A stretch of 64,000 nt of DNA from Streptomyces sp. A3M-1-3 (GCF_024213665.1 NZ_JANAVP010000017.1:62001-126000); one strand, 5' to 3'. Numbered from the stretch's first letter, positions 27,201 through 34,483 are shown. Numbers and translations: made by a program. Notes: generated by a model from the sequence alone, not told the origin.

Positions 27201-27560
27201 CAGAAGAACAGCGGCAAGTCCGCCTTCTCCATCACCGGCAATGCGGTTTCCGTCAAGTCCTACCCGCAGACGGAGAACTGGCAGAAGGCGATCGGAGAAC
27301 ACCGGATCTGGGGAAGCGCGTCGGTGAAAACAAAGGGAGACCAGTTCACGATGCGTGTCGTCATCCACGCGATGGACCGCTGGGACTTCAATGCCGGCAT
27401 GAGCGACATCGCCACCGGCACCGCCGACAGCGTAAACGGACGTTTCGCCGAACTCGGCTGGGCAAAGCCGTTCCTCACTTCTGGGACCGCGACGAGGACT
27501 GTCACGTGGACCAGGGGAGATATCCTTGGCACCAGCTCGGTTTCCGGAGGAGAGCGATGA
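21273..27560 (+). CDS. Secreted Rhs/YD-repeat polymorphic toxin-type protein
   Basis: A 2,095-aa exported protein. A signal peptide (about 1-30) is followed by an SpvB/TcdB-like N-terminal region (GLQPSVSLGYNS), then many YD repeats (YDPLGRVT, YDVRGRQI, YDELGRKT). The Rhs-associated core (about 1787-1836; REYDPATGRFISVDPLL, then NPYTYGHSNPL...DPAG) marks the point after which tips vary between strains. The last ~258 residues are a distinct tip ending in a Trp/Asp-rich domain (WGSASV, MDRWDFNAGMSDIATG, GRFAELGW) of unknown activity. GTG 21273 has GGAGGG 6 nt upstream. The stop overlaps the start of a lipoprotein gene by 4 bp (27557-27560), the layout of a toxin and its immunity gene. Confidence 0.9.
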   Translation: MRRFQKRGLAVALAAAVAVGVLPTAAAAANSDGRIPLPKLKQPKTVPVARVKAGGAKKPDAAAAHAWKGAPKVSWPAAGAAEVDLTTGAGLGAKTSASSARGQAVPPGPRKAGKLPVSVAQVIGKAPTAGDIPAKVKVSVAGREATHKAGVEGVLISVGRTDGVTKAVPVRVEVDYSSFRGAYGGDWAARLRLVELPACALTTPDHAKCRIQKPVPTRNDVGTGKLSAPVNVGGATVLAAAAEAAGPTGDYKATSLQPSGSWSAGGSTGAFNWSYPIGVPAVPGGLQPSVSLGYNSQSVDGRTAASNNQPSWLGDGWDWEPGFIERRYKSCNDDKTGGTNTSNVGDRCWYNDNVTLSLGGKNTELVYEQDKGWHPANNSGEKVEKLTGATNGDGGTAGVDGAGEHWKVTTADGTQYFFGLNRLPGWKDNGTAADDPVTNSTWTAPVFGNQSGEPCYNASFASAWCQQAWRWQLDYVIDPRGNAMAYYWKTESNNYSRNVSATTGKGTVTSYTRGGYLEHIDYGLRSSAVYTGKAMSQVHFGVSERCLTTCGTFDETNAKNWPDVPFDQYCKEGATECKQQASPTFWSRKRLTSITTKVLTAGTYKDVDTWALAQDFPASGDGISTPMWLKSITRTGKAGGTAGLPPVTFAGEQKANRVDKTGDGLAPFIRLRLYQITTETGGTIGVTYSQPECTAATLPPADGTNTTRCYPVRWAFEGETAKTDWFNSYVATQIVEGDNLVESPDKVTSYSYLGGAAWAKSEDEFTKAGDRTYSIARGYERVQARTGAGSDPKTLGETRFFRGFDGKQVNDSAGAAVTDREQFAGMVRESATYNGDDTAKLVSATSNTPWRSAAVATRARSGLPDLVAYKTGTEKESTRTTVTGGTRTTELTRTFDAYGMVATESSTGDTAHTGDEKCTTTSYARGAGSAILDKVSRVETVAVTCGSAISRPGDVIDDVRTYYDGGALGAAPVLGLVTKSDRINGAGSGYDVVGTTPKTCGAAKNEFCFDLYGRPLATADAFGKVTTTAYTPSTGEVPTQTVLTNPRSHATTTLSDPLRGQATQVTDANGKITTTAYDPLGRVTKVWIPTRSAATYPDSPNFVFDYLVRNDGPIVTTTKALAHDSKYKISYAFQDGLLRSRQTQETSPDRAGRLVSETFYDTRGQAWRSSGVYYATGAAEPVLVTGQELKYPTSTDTEFDGAGRPTAVISKRFGDETKRVATTYTGDTTTVVPPQGGTVTTTVADALGRTTARVEYTTADRTGSQSTLYHFDKRGRMDEFTDASGAKWTYTYDVRGRQIQIDDPDKGTSKSKYDAGDRVTDATDARQITLHTDYDELGRKTAVKKGATVLSSWEYDTVAKGKLAKSTRFVDGKAYEAAITTYNSLYQPVVQQVTVPDSQGALAGTYKWTTSYNLNTGQVMWSQQPAIGGLPAEKVANTYTPVSGLLNTIGAGTDPLMSANTYDHYGRNIRQEYGAFAQHLWVSSEFDEHTGALSRSYTDREVAPQRIEDTKYTYDPAGNVTSLATAYGQDAGRTTDTQCFTVDALRRVTEAWTNTGEQCATAPSTPVVGGQDAYWTTYTYDAVGNRKTETQHKTASGPTGDTTRTYAAPTAGKHDLPKVTQTGTSHVEVFTYDAAGNTQTRKIGAAPEQTLGWDDEGHLVTVKEGATEVGGYVYDSDGQRLIRKDADGTTLYLPGGNELHLSKTGTVTGTRYYTAAGKAIAVRTNGKLTFLISDHHGTGTIQVTADAVMTVTRRETTIFGADRGTPATGWTGDKGFVGGTRDGATGLTHLGAREYDPATGRFISVDPLLVIEDPRQLNPYTYGHSNPLAFSDPAGTEIGSRPNSCEYDLANCSTEVQQDVGYDPVTRTVGTTYYISKPRQPRVWYVDHYPHNPKARAKPIDYWNWTKWGGMNASGFWGSASGLRDLEDAIPLYTHYRTGFGTPVEVDYEKALREEEGIAAEVAAEVARSQRWAEAIQKNSGKSAFSITGNAVSVKSYPQTENWQKAIGEHRIWGSASVKTKGDQFTMRVVIHAMDRWDFNAGMSDIATGTADSVNGRFAELGWAKPFLTSGTATRTVTWTRGDILGTSSVSGGER

Positions 27561-28090
27561 GGATGCACCGCTGCCTGGCCGGTACGTTGCCAGTGTCCTT
27601 GGTGACCGTTATGACACTCGCATCCTGTGGATCCGAAACAGATACGGACGGCCCGGCCCACCGCCTTGTCGGCCAGTGCACGGTGCGGCAGGATGTCGAT
27701 CAGATCACAGCACGGTTCCCCGAATTCAGGGAGCTTGAATACACGTCATGGTGCGGGATCACACCCAAGAGCGAATCCAGGGTGCCGGGACCGACGGACG
27801 TGCGCCTCGTTGGAGTCCTCAACTCCATGGACGACGCGGCCGTGCGAAAGTATGTCGAGGATCCGGCCCTGTCCTTCAAGCCTCTCGCCCCACGGGATGT
27901 GCCGTCCGAGATCGCAAAGGTACTGCCCGAAGGGGCACAGTGGATGGCGAGCGAGCAGTTCGACAAGCTCATCACCGGTGACCTCTACAGCGGGACCTTC
28001 TATGTAGACAAGAAGTCGGCACACGTCCTGTTCGACTGTATGAACCCCATCCGGAGGGATGGGCCTGCTCCGACCCTGACTACCGGCTGA
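27557..28090 (+). CDS. Lipoprotein, candidate immunity protein of the Rhs tip
   Basis: A 177-aa protein with a lipoprotein signal peptide (LASC lipobox, Cys24), so it is anchored on the outer face of the membrane. The mature part has Cys residues in GQCTVR, SWCGI and LFDCMNP that are conserved in the neighbouring paralog. Its ATG overlaps the Rhs stop (ATGA), so it is made together with the toxin-like protein. An extracytoplasmic partner would suit a tip that acts at the envelope. Immunity is inferred from position and the cassette pattern, not from a known family. Confidence 0.75.
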   Translation: MRMHRCLAGTLPVSLVTVMTLASCGSETDTDGPAHRLVGQCTVRQDVDQITARFPEFRELEYTSWCGITPKSESRVPGPTDVRLVGVLNSMDDAAVRKYVEDPALSFKPLAPRDVPSEIAKVLPEGAQWMASEQFDKLITGDLYSGTFYVDKKSAHVLFDCMNPIRRDGPAPTLTTG

Positions 28091-28095
28091 ACCGA

Positions 28096-28126
28096 GGGAT
28101 CGGGCTGCCCAATGCAGCCCGATCCC
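28096..28126. terminator. Terminator after lipoprotein 1
   Basis: A perfect 13-bp stem (GGGATCGGGCTGC / GCAGCCCGATCCC) with the 5-nt loop CCAAT, starting 5 bp after the stop. Confidence 0.85.
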
Positions 28127-28149
28127 CACACAGCCCCGCGGGACACAGC

Positions 28150-28285
28150 TGCAAGGGCCGGGCTCCCGCTGGTGAGGACGCAGATGTTCCTGCCTGCTGA
28201 CCTCCGGGACGGCACCCGGGATGTCACCCGGGGCAGAGGCGATATCCTCGGCGCGACGGTTTCCGGGGGAGGTGGAGGGCGATGA
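28150..28285 (+). pseudogene. Remnant of an Rhs 3' end (orphan toxin tip)
   Basis: Reading in frame up to the TGA at 28283-28285, the sequence encodes DVTRGRGDILGATVSGG, matching the end of the intact Rhs protein (TVTWTRGDILGTSSVSGG). Nucleotide similarity extends back to about 28150 (GTTCCTG... / GATATCCTCGG). Its stop overlaps the next ATG exactly as in the intact pair. It has no start and no further upstream toxin sequence. Confidence 0.75.
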
Positions 28286-28824
28286 CGGCACGCAAGTTGC
28301 CCGCCGGTCCGTTTCTGGCTGCCCTGCTGACCGTGCTCACGGTGTCGTCCTGCGGGACGACCGGGAGTGACGGCGGCAGCACGTGCAAGGTACGGCACGA
28401 GATCGACCAGATCACGTCGCGGTTCCCATCGTTCAAGCAGCTCGAATCCACGTCATGGTGCGGAATCGAGCCGGAGACCGACAACTCCCGGGTGCCGGCG
28501 CAGGCCAATATCCGTCTGGTCGGTGTGCTCAACGCCGTGGACGACGAGGCGGTGCTGAAGGAACTCAATGATTCCGGCCTGCAGTTCAAACCCGCCGCGC
28601 CCCAGGAAGTACCGGCGGAGATCGCGAAGCTCCTGCCGGAAGGAGCCGAGTGGATGATGAGTGAGCAGATCAACAAGCGCATCACCGAGGATCTCTACTT
28701 CGGATCCTTCTACTACGACAAGCGGAGCGGGCAGGTGCTGTTCGACTGCTCGAACCCGCACCGGAAGGACGGTCCCGCGCCCAGCGTGACCGCCGGGCAC
28801 CCAGCAGGGACGCTGGTGGGTTAA
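28282..28824 (+). CDS. Lipoprotein paralog, candidate orphan immunity protein
   Basis: A 180-aa paralog of the gene at 27557. It has a lipobox (VSSC, Cys24), the same CKVRHEIDQITSRFP opening, the SWCGIEPE and VRLVGVLN-like motifs, and the LLPEGAEWM...LFDCSNPHRKDGPAP end. The two genes are related along their whole length but clearly diverged, which fits immunity proteins for different alleles of the same tip. It is preceded by the Rhs 3' remnant with the same ATGA overlap and followed by its own terminator. Confidence 0.75.
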   Translation: MTARKLPAGPFLAALLTVLTVSSCGTTGSDGGSTCKVRHEIDQITSRFPSFKQLESTSWCGIEPETDNSRVPAQANIRLVGVLNAVDDEAVLKELNDSGLQFKPAAPQEVPAEIAKLLPEGAEWMMSEQINKRITEDLYFGSFYYDKRSGQVLFDCSNPHRKDGPAPSVTAGHPAGTLVG

Positions 28825-28838
28825 TTCGGGCCCTGGTG

Positions 28839-28869
28839 CTTCGCCCCGTCATTATACGGCGGGGCGGAG
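28839..28869. terminator. Terminator after lipoprotein 2
   Basis: A 12-bp stem with two G-U pairs (CTTCGCCCCGTC / GGCGGGGCGGAG) and the AT-rich loop ATTATAC. Confidence 0.8.
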
Positions 28870-28934
28870 TGCTGTCACGTGGATGGGTCGGGTGAAGGCG
28901 CGGGTTACTGGTCGTGCTTGGCGCGTGCCGCTCT

Positions 28935-29387
28935 TCAGTCGAGCGTGAGGGGGCCGTCTGGCAGCCAGCCGTCCAGGTAGCCATCGACCAGCATCGTTGT
29001 GGTCTCGATCTGCGATTCTTGGTCCAACCAGAGGCCAAGAGCAGGGCGTGGCGCCCACAAGATTCGCCCACCGGGGACCCCGTTGGGCGGCGACGCGTCA
29101 ACGCGCACGATGTAGAAACGTGCCTCCACGCGTAGCGCCGCAGTGGCAGGTGCGGCAGCCCACCGGCGTCCGACGACGGAACCCAGGCGGGTGGGATATG
29201 ACGCCAGGAGCTCGTGACAGAGGCGCATGACTGCGTCGGTGTATGACTCCTGGAGCCCTACGGGGCATCGGGGCAGGCCCCATGACCTCCGGCCGCTGCT
29301 GTGCCGAGGCCGCAGGACGATTCGGTGCGCAGAGTCGATCGCGATCAGCATCGCGACTCGTCGGAATCGCGGGGTCGGGATGTGCAT
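28935..29387 (-). CDS. Nudix-like protein lacking a full Nudix box, copy A
   Basis: A 150-aa protein. The fold order resembles a Nudix domain: VAMLIAIDSAHRIVLRP, then GLPRCPVGLQESYTDAVMRLCHEL where a Nudix box would be, then SVVGRRWAAAPATAALRVEARFYIVRVD. The catalytic Glu residues of GX5EX7REUXEEXGU are mostly absent, so hydrolase activity is doubtful. A second, poorer copy is at 37288-38046. ATG 29387 follows a GAGG stretch and a 16-bp palindrome. Function unknown. Confidence 0.6.
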   Translation of the reverse strand: MHIPTPRFRRVAMLIAIDSAHRIVLRPRHSSGRRSWGLPRCPVGLQESYTDAVMRLCHELLASYPTRLGSVVGRRWAAAPATAALRVEARFYIVRVDASPPNGVPGGRILWAPRPALGLWLDQESQIETTTMLVDGYLDGWLPDGPLTLD

Positions 29388-29405
29388 GAGGCCAGCCTCA
29401 CCCTA

Positions 29406-29421
29406 GGCTATTCAAATAGCC
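29406..29421. promoter_or_regulatory. Palindrome GGCTATT-CA-AATAGCC upstream of the Nudix-like gene
   Basis: A perfect 7+2+7 AT-rich dyad 19 bp upstream of the reverse-strand ATG 29387. It probably overlaps the promoter and is a candidate operator. Confidence 0.5.
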
Positions 29422-29692
29422 ATTGGGGTGTGCCGAGAGGGTGAGATGGCGATGGTCGCGCCGGGCTGCCTTCGAGGCTGCCCATGGCTGGGCCCGCCTT
29501 CCCGTACGCGCGAGTGATTCGGAACCAGCTGCCGACGGCGACCGTGCGTTGTGACAGACAAGATGATGGATGACTTCGTCGACCCATGTGGGGGCGAGTT
29601 GCCCGCAACGGCCAAGCGTTCATAAAAGTCGGAAGTGTCGGCGCTTGGTGCGCGTCTGGCGATGCGGGGTGTGGGATGAATTTGGATGTGTC
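29422..29692. other. Gene-free spacer between Nudix-like gene and 91-bp block
   Basis: About 270 bp without a convincing gene. The 91-bp block meets the Nudix-like gene directly in copy B, so this looks like sequence inserted in, or lost from, one copy. Confidence 0.4.
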
Positions 29693-29783
29693 GTACATCA
29701 GTCTGGGAATTCGGCCCTCTGGAGTTGGGAAGCCTCAGGCGAAGGTCGGTGTAACCGCAGCTCAGCCCCACCCATGAACGGCC
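29693..29783. repeat. 91-bp conserved block, copy A
   Basis: It aligns without gaps to 38070-38160. Shared runs include GTACATC, CTGGGA, GGGAAGCC, CAGCTCA and CCCACCC(a/g)TGAACGGCC. Each copy sits between a strong bidirectional hairpin and a Nudix-like gene on the reverse strand. Whether it is a regulatory leader, a short coding element or a recombination repeat is unclear. Confidence 0.75.
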
Positions 29784-29876
29784 CACCGAAGGGCCGTTCG
29801 CGGGTTTACCCCGGAACGGTTCACGAGATCCCGGTCAGACGGTCACCGTCTGACCGGGATCTCGTCGTTTCAGCCT
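29783..29876. repeat. Island direct repeat, right copy
   Basis: Second copy of the unit at 11028-11123. It includes the 41-bp palindrome at 29824-29864, whose arms carry a compensatory change (CCCGGTCAG / CTGACCGGG instead of CCCGTTCAG / CTGAACGGG). It also acts as a bidirectional terminator. Confidence 0.7.
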
Positions 29877-30100
29877 TGATTGGTACGGAAGTGGTCCATC
29901 GGACTGCTGGGAAGCGTGGCTTTCCCGGTCGGGGTGGATCGGGGGCCGTAGCTCACGCCTGAGCAGAGGCTCAACCCGATCGGCCTGGTACAGCGATCAA
30001 CTACGCTGGCCACCGGCGCATGACGACCGGTGTCCGGGAACCAGGTGAAGCCCCTCCAGGCTGGAGCGCTCAACAGGTGCTGGAGAGTCGGGAGACGCGA

Positions 30101-31054
30101 ATGCTGGAGCCGCTGGGCATGGGCGGTGTGGAGAGTGCTGTCTACATGCAGGTGATTTCTGAACCCAGCAGCACCGCGGCAGAAGTCGCGGGAGGTCTCG
30201 GTATGGCTCCGGGCCGGGTGCGTGGAGCCCTGGCGTGCCTGCTCGAAGCCGGGCTCATCACGCTGGTGAGCGGCAGGCCCGTCCGCTATTTTCCCGCCCC
30301 GCCGGATGTAGCCGTGGACGCGCTGGTCCGGCGCCGTCAGGAGGAGTTGGAACAGGTCCGCGCTCAGGCAAGTGCCCTGGCTCATCGGATGCGGGAGGCG
30401 CCGCGTAGTCGTGGCAGCAACCTGGTCGAACTGGTCGAAGGGGAGCAGGCCGTGGTGGAACACGTGTTGAGGCTCCAGCTCGGGGCGCGGCAGGAGGTAC
30501 TCATCGTCGACTGCCCGCCGTACCTCTACCGGCCTGCTCCGGGGAACCCGCAGGAAGCACAGTCCATGCGTCGCGGCGTGGCGTACCGGGCCATCTACCA
30601 TGCTCCGATACTGGACGAGCCAGGCCGCATGGACGACCTGTTGGCCAATATCGCCGCGGGTGAGCAGGCACGGGTACTGCCCGCGATCCGTATGAAGATG
30701 GTCATCGCCGACGGCCGACAGGCGTTGATCCCGGTCAGCTTCGACGCCGTCGAACTGAGCAGTCTGATCCTGGTGCATGCGTCGCCGCTGCTGACCGCGT
30801 TGGTGACGTCGTTCGAGCATCTGTGGAACAAGGCCGTCCCGCTGTCCGGCGCCCAGGATGAGGGCGGGCCGGGCAAGTCCGACCGTGACATGCTCACCAT
30901 GCTCGCCGCAGGGATGAAGGACCGCGCCATCGCGCGGGCGCTGGGCATCACGGAGCGCAGTGTCACCCGGCGGGTTGCCCACCTGCTCAATACGCTCGGT
31001 GCGGAGACGCGTTTTCAGGCGGCGTTGCGGGCGGCCAAGCTGGGCTGGCTGTAG
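30101..31054 (+). CDS. TrmB-like/LuxR-type transcriptional regulator
   Basis: A 317-aa regulator. The N-terminal winged helix (about 1-80: TAAEVAGGLGMAPGRVRGALACLLEAGLI) resembles TrmB. A coiled coil and a middle ligand-binding-like region follow (VVEHVLRLQLGARQEVLIVDCPP), and a LuxR/GerE-type HTH closes the protein (ML...MKDRAIARALGITERSVTRRV). ATG 30101 is chosen because GGAGA lies 6 nt upstream and relatives begin near MLEPLG; an in-frame ATG at 30020 is possible. It is followed by the subtilase gene in the same direction, so it may control that protease. Confidence 0.8.
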   Translation: MLEPLGMGGVESAVYMQVISEPSSTAAEVAGGLGMAPGRVRGALACLLEAGLITLVSGRPVRYFPAPPDVAVDALVRRRQEELEQVRAQASALAHRMREAPRSRGSNLVELVEGEQAVVEHVLRLQLGARQEVLIVDCPPYLYRPAPGNPQEAQSMRRGVAYRAIYHAPILDEPGRMDDLLANIAAGEQARVLPAIRMKMVIADGRQALIPVSFDAVELSSLILVHASPLLTALVTSFEHLWNKAVPLSGAQDEGGPGKSDRDMLTMLAAGMKDRAIARALGITERSVTRRVAHLLNTLGAETRFQAALRAAKLGWL

Positions 31055-31113
31055 ACGCGCCGCCCTCCTTGCCGCGTCCCGGCCCCACCAGGGTTGTGTC
31101 TGCTACCCGTCGA

Positions 31114-31131
31114 GCGTCTGCTTTCAGACGC
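31114..31131. terminator. Hairpin GCGTCTG-CTTT-CAGACGC
   Basis: A perfect 7-bp stem between the regulator and the protease. It could terminate the regulator transcript or act as an operator for the protease. Confidence 0.45.
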
Positions 31132-31217
31132 ATCCGACGACATGCCCGTGACAGGTTGCGCCTCCTAGAGTGCGTTCCGCCCCCACACCCCACGGTTTCG
31201 GGAAGGAGCGCAACGGC

Positions 31218-33233
31218 ATGATACGAAGAGTGCTCGCGTGCTGCGTCACAACGGCCACGATCGGCCTGTTCACCTTCGCATGGGCCGCCCCGGCGCAGTC
31301 GCAGTCGGAGTCGGTGCAGCGGTCGAACTACATCGTGACGTTCAAGAGTTCAGTGGGCGACCCGGCCGGTCTCGCCGACGAGCAGGCCCGTCGGCATGAC
31401 GGCGCGGTCAAGTCCGTCTACCGGCACGCGCTGAAGGGTTACTCGGCGACGCTTCCCGACTCGGCGGTCGCGCGCCTACGGTCCGACCCTCGGGTCGCAT
31501 CCGTCGAGCCCGATCAGGTCGCGACCATCACCGGACAGACCGTGCCCACCGGAGTCCAGCGGATCTTCGCCGACGATAACGTCGACCTCGACATCGACGG
31601 CGTGGACGATGTCCGTACCGACGTCGACATCGCGATCCTTGACACCGGTATCGACCACGACCACCCCGATCTCAACGTCGTCGGCCGCACCAACTGCGGA
31701 TACGGATTCACCGGCTGCAACGACAACGACAGCGAATCCGCGATGGACGACAACCATGGGCACGGCACCCATGTGGCCGGCTCAGCGGCGGCGATCGACA
31801 ACGGCTCCGGTGTCGTCGGTGTCGCACCGGGTGCCCGGCTGTGGTCGGTCAAGGTGCTCAACGATGCAGGCAGCGGTCCCCTGAGCGACATCGCGGAAGG
31901 CCTCGACTGGGTGGCCGCCCGATCGACGACGATTGAAGTCGTCAACCTGAGCCTGGGCTGCGAATGCGCCGGCGACACCGCCCTCTCCACAGCCATCGCC
32001 AACCTGGTGGACAAGGGCGTCGTGGTCGTGGTGGCCGCGGGCAACAACGGCAAGGACGCGTCCAGTTTCTTCCCGGCCAGCCACCCCGACGTGATCACCG
32101 TGTCGGCACTTGCCGACTTCAACGGCGCTCCCGGCGGCGGAGCCGCCTCGACCTGCCGGGCCGAGACCGACGACACACTGGCCGACTTCTCCAACTTCGG
32201 TTCCACCGTGGAGATCGCCGCACCCGGCACGTGTATCTACTCGACGACTCTGGACGGCGGCTACAGCACGCTGTCGGGAACGTCGATGGCCAGCCCCCAC
32301 GTGGCCGGTGCGGCCGGCTACTACGCGAGTCTGAAGAACCCCGGCAGCCGCGCCGACGTACTGAAGATCCGTGATGACCTCGTCTTCTCCGGGAACTCCG
32401 GCTGGACCGACGACTCCGGCGACAGCGCCAAGGAACCACTGCTCGATGTAGCCGCCCCATCGGACCCGACCCAGCCGAGAGCACGCTTCGCCGCCACCTG
32501 CGGGCCGACCACGTGTACCTTCGACGCATCCGGCTCTACCGACGACGGCACCGTCACCTCGTACGCGTGGAAGTTCGGCGACGGATCCACCGGCAGCGGC
32601 AAGACCGCCTCGCATACGTACGCCCCTGACAAGGTGTACACCGTCACGCTGACCGTCACCGACAACACCGGCAAGACGGACGAGACCAGCCAGGGCATCG
32701 TCGTCGGCAACCCGCCGCCCACCGCCTCCTTCACCAGCAGCTGCAGCAGCCCGCGTGTCTGTACGTTCGACGCCTCCGTCTCAGCCGACCCCGGGGGATC
32801 GGTCAGCAGCTACGCATGGACGTTCGGGGACGGCACCACCGGCACCGGAAAGGTGCTCTCGCACACGTACCCCGCACCCGGCGGCGGCACCTACACCGTG
32901 AAGCTGACCGTGACCGACAACCAGGGCAAGACCGCCACCACAACCAAGACGATCACACCGCCTCCCAACCAGCTGCCGGTTCCGGTGGTCAGCGTGGGAT
33001 CCTGCTTGGCGTCCGTACACGGCTGCTACCTCAACGGGTACGCCACCAGCGACCCTGACGGCGGTCTCGCGTCGACGTTCACCTACGTCTGGGACTTCGG
33101 CGACGGCACGACCACCACCGGCGTCAGCGTCTTCCACGGCTACCCTGCCGCCGGCACGTACACCGTCAAACTCACCGTCACCGACGACGAGGGCACCAGC
33201 GCCGCCACCACCAGATCCGTGGTCGCGCCGTAA
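31218..33233 (+). CDS. Secreted S8 subtilisin-like protease with three PKD domains
   Basis: A 671-aa exported protease. Signal peptide (about 1-28), inhibitor-I9 propeptide (about 33-110, YIVTFKSS...SVEPDQ), then the S8 catalytic domain with Asp142 (DTGID), His182 (HGTHVAG) and Ser356 (GTSMASPH), all in family context. Three PKD domains follow (about 420-505, 508-590 and 595-671), each with a WxFGDG motif and THTYxxxGxYTVxLTVTD-like strands; PKD modules usually bind polymer or protein surfaces. ATG 31218 has GGAAGGAG upstream. The triad is complete and the gene looks functional. Confidence 0.93.
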   Translation: MIRRVLACCVTTATIGLFTFAWAAPAQSQSESVQRSNYIVTFKSSVGDPAGLADEQARRHDGAVKSVYRHALKGYSATLPDSAVARLRSDPRVASVEPDQVATITGQTVPTGVQRIFADDNVDLDIDGVDDVRTDVDIAILDTGIDHDHPDLNVVGRTNCGYGFTGCNDNDSESAMDDNHGHGTHVAGSAAAIDNGSGVVGVAPGARLWSVKVLNDAGSGPLSDIAEGLDWVAARSTTIEVVNLSLGCECAGDTALSTAIANLVDKGVVVVVAAGNNGKDASSFFPASHPDVITVSALADFNGAPGGGAASTCRAETDDTLADFSNFGSTVEIAAPGTCIYSTTLDGGYSTLSGTSMASPHVAGAAGYYASLKNPGSRADVLKIRDDLVFSGNSGWTDDSGDSAKEPLLDVAAPSDPTQPRARFAATCGPTTCTFDASGSTDDGTVTSYAWKFGDGSTGSGKTASHTYAPDKVYTVTLTVTDNTGKTDETSQGIVVGNPPPTASFTSSCSSPRVCTFDASVSADPGGSVSSYAWTFGDGTTGTGKVLSHTYPAPGGGTYTVKLTVTDNQGKTATTTKTITPPPNQLPVPVVSVGSCLASVHGCYLNGYATSDPDGGLASTFTYVWDFGDGTTTTGVSVFHGYPAAGTYTVKLTVTDDEGTSAATTRSVVAP

Positions 33234-33251
33234 CCCCCGGATCAGCCGGCA

Positions 33252-33281
33252 GGGTGGCGGGGCACAGCTGCCCCGCCACCC
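33252..33281. terminator. Terminator of the subtilase gene
   Basis: A perfect 13-bp stem (GGGTGGCGGGGCA / TGCCCCGCCACCC) with the loop CAGC, 18 bp after the stop codon. Confidence 0.88.
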
Positions 33282-33419
33282 GTACCGGGCTCTGGTGGCT
33301 CATGATGCCGGCGGCGTTCGCGCCGGACTCCCGGCTGCCGGGCTCCCGGCTACGGTGGCCCACCGGCGATTCGATGCGGACCTCCGCGTCTTGTCCTGGG
33401 GTTCCACTGGGACATGCAG

Positions 33420-33475
33420 CTGTCCGATCCCACCTACCGCAGGAAGATTGCCCGGCAGCTGAACAAGGGCGAGTC
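33420..33475 (+). mobile_element. Possible Tn3-family transposase remnant
   Basis: One frame encodes LSDPTYRRKIARQLNKGES, resembling the RQLNKGE segment of Tn3-type transposases. Nothing recognisable continues on either side, so only a scrap remains. Confidence 0.4.
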
Positions 33476-33689
33476 GCCCAGCTCGACGAGAAGGGCCACA
33501 GGCCCCTGCGGACCGTGACCACTGACGAGGCCGGGCAGTAGCTCCCCGGACCAGCCCAGTTGCCCGGCCCCTCCAGGGCCTCGGCAACGGAAATGGCCTC
33601 ATCTGCGCTTTCTGCCCACGCTGCTCAGGCGGGTGGCTGTGACGAGGCCTCGCGAGTGGTGAGGGTGTATCGGTACCAGTCCGGCCTGG

Positions 33690-34351
33690 GTGCTGTGGCC
33701 GGCTGCTCCGGCGGACGGCGGAGCCGGAATCCGCCTCGCCGCGCCCGTCTCGGCCGTGCGGCAGACCACCGACGAGGTCCTCGTCACTTTCGAAGGCGGC
33801 GCGCCCGCGCGTCCCGTGTGGTGGTGACAGTGCCGTTCGGGGTCCTGCGCGACATCGAGTTCACTCCGGCACTCGCCCCGGACAAGATCGCGCTGTCCGA
33901 GGAGAACCATGCGGGGCAGGGCCAGAAGGTCTGGGTGCTGGCCAAGAACGTGCCTGACGACCTGAGCGGTTTCGGCTGGAACACCGCCTTCGACTTCGTC
34001 GGAGTAATCGACGTCACGCCGGACGGCCAGGTGCTGGTCTGTTTCAGTCCCGAGGCGAACGGGGTGGACGTCGACGACGTGGCCACCGTGCAGCGGGCCG
34101 TCCGCGCGTTCGCGCCCGACGCCGAGGTCATGGCCGTCGCGAGCCACGACTGGAACGCCGACCCCTGGTCGCGGGGCACCTGGACGACGTTCCGCCCCGG
34201 GCAGATCCTCCGCGCCGAGGCTGCACTCGCCCGCCCCGAGGGCGCGATCCACTTCGCCGGGGCGCACACCGCCCGCCGCTGGCCCGGCTTCATCGACGGG
34301 GCCATCGAGAGCGGGAGCCGCGTCGCCAGGGAAGTCCTGGACGTCCTGTGA
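33690..34351 (+). pseudogene. Flavin monoamine oxidase, 5'-truncated and frameshifted
   Basis: The last ~180 residues match the C-terminal half of flavin amine oxidases: VVVTVPFGVLRDIEF, WSRGTWTTFRPGQ, then IHFAGAHTARRWPGFIDGAIESG, which holds part of the FAD site. Just upstream, a different frame encodes GIRLAAPVSAVRQTTDEVLVTFEGG, which should be contiguous with it, so a frameshift lies near 33800-33830. The N-terminal GxGxxG FAD-binding half is missing. Non-functional remnant. Confidence 0.8.
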
Positions 34352-34483
34352 TCTCCCGAGCCGAACCGCGCTCCGAGGGCATCCGCGGAGTCCAACTCGG
34401 CTGCCCGGCCGTGTGATTGTCTCGCACACCTATACAGGAACACGTCCGACCGGCCCGGGCGGACGCGGGCCTATTCCTCCGAC

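Noticed and set aside
29412..29786. 124-aa reverse frame covering the 91-bp block
   Set aside because: Pro/Ser/Arg-rich with no homologous counterpart beyond the block; treated as a repeat rather than a gene.
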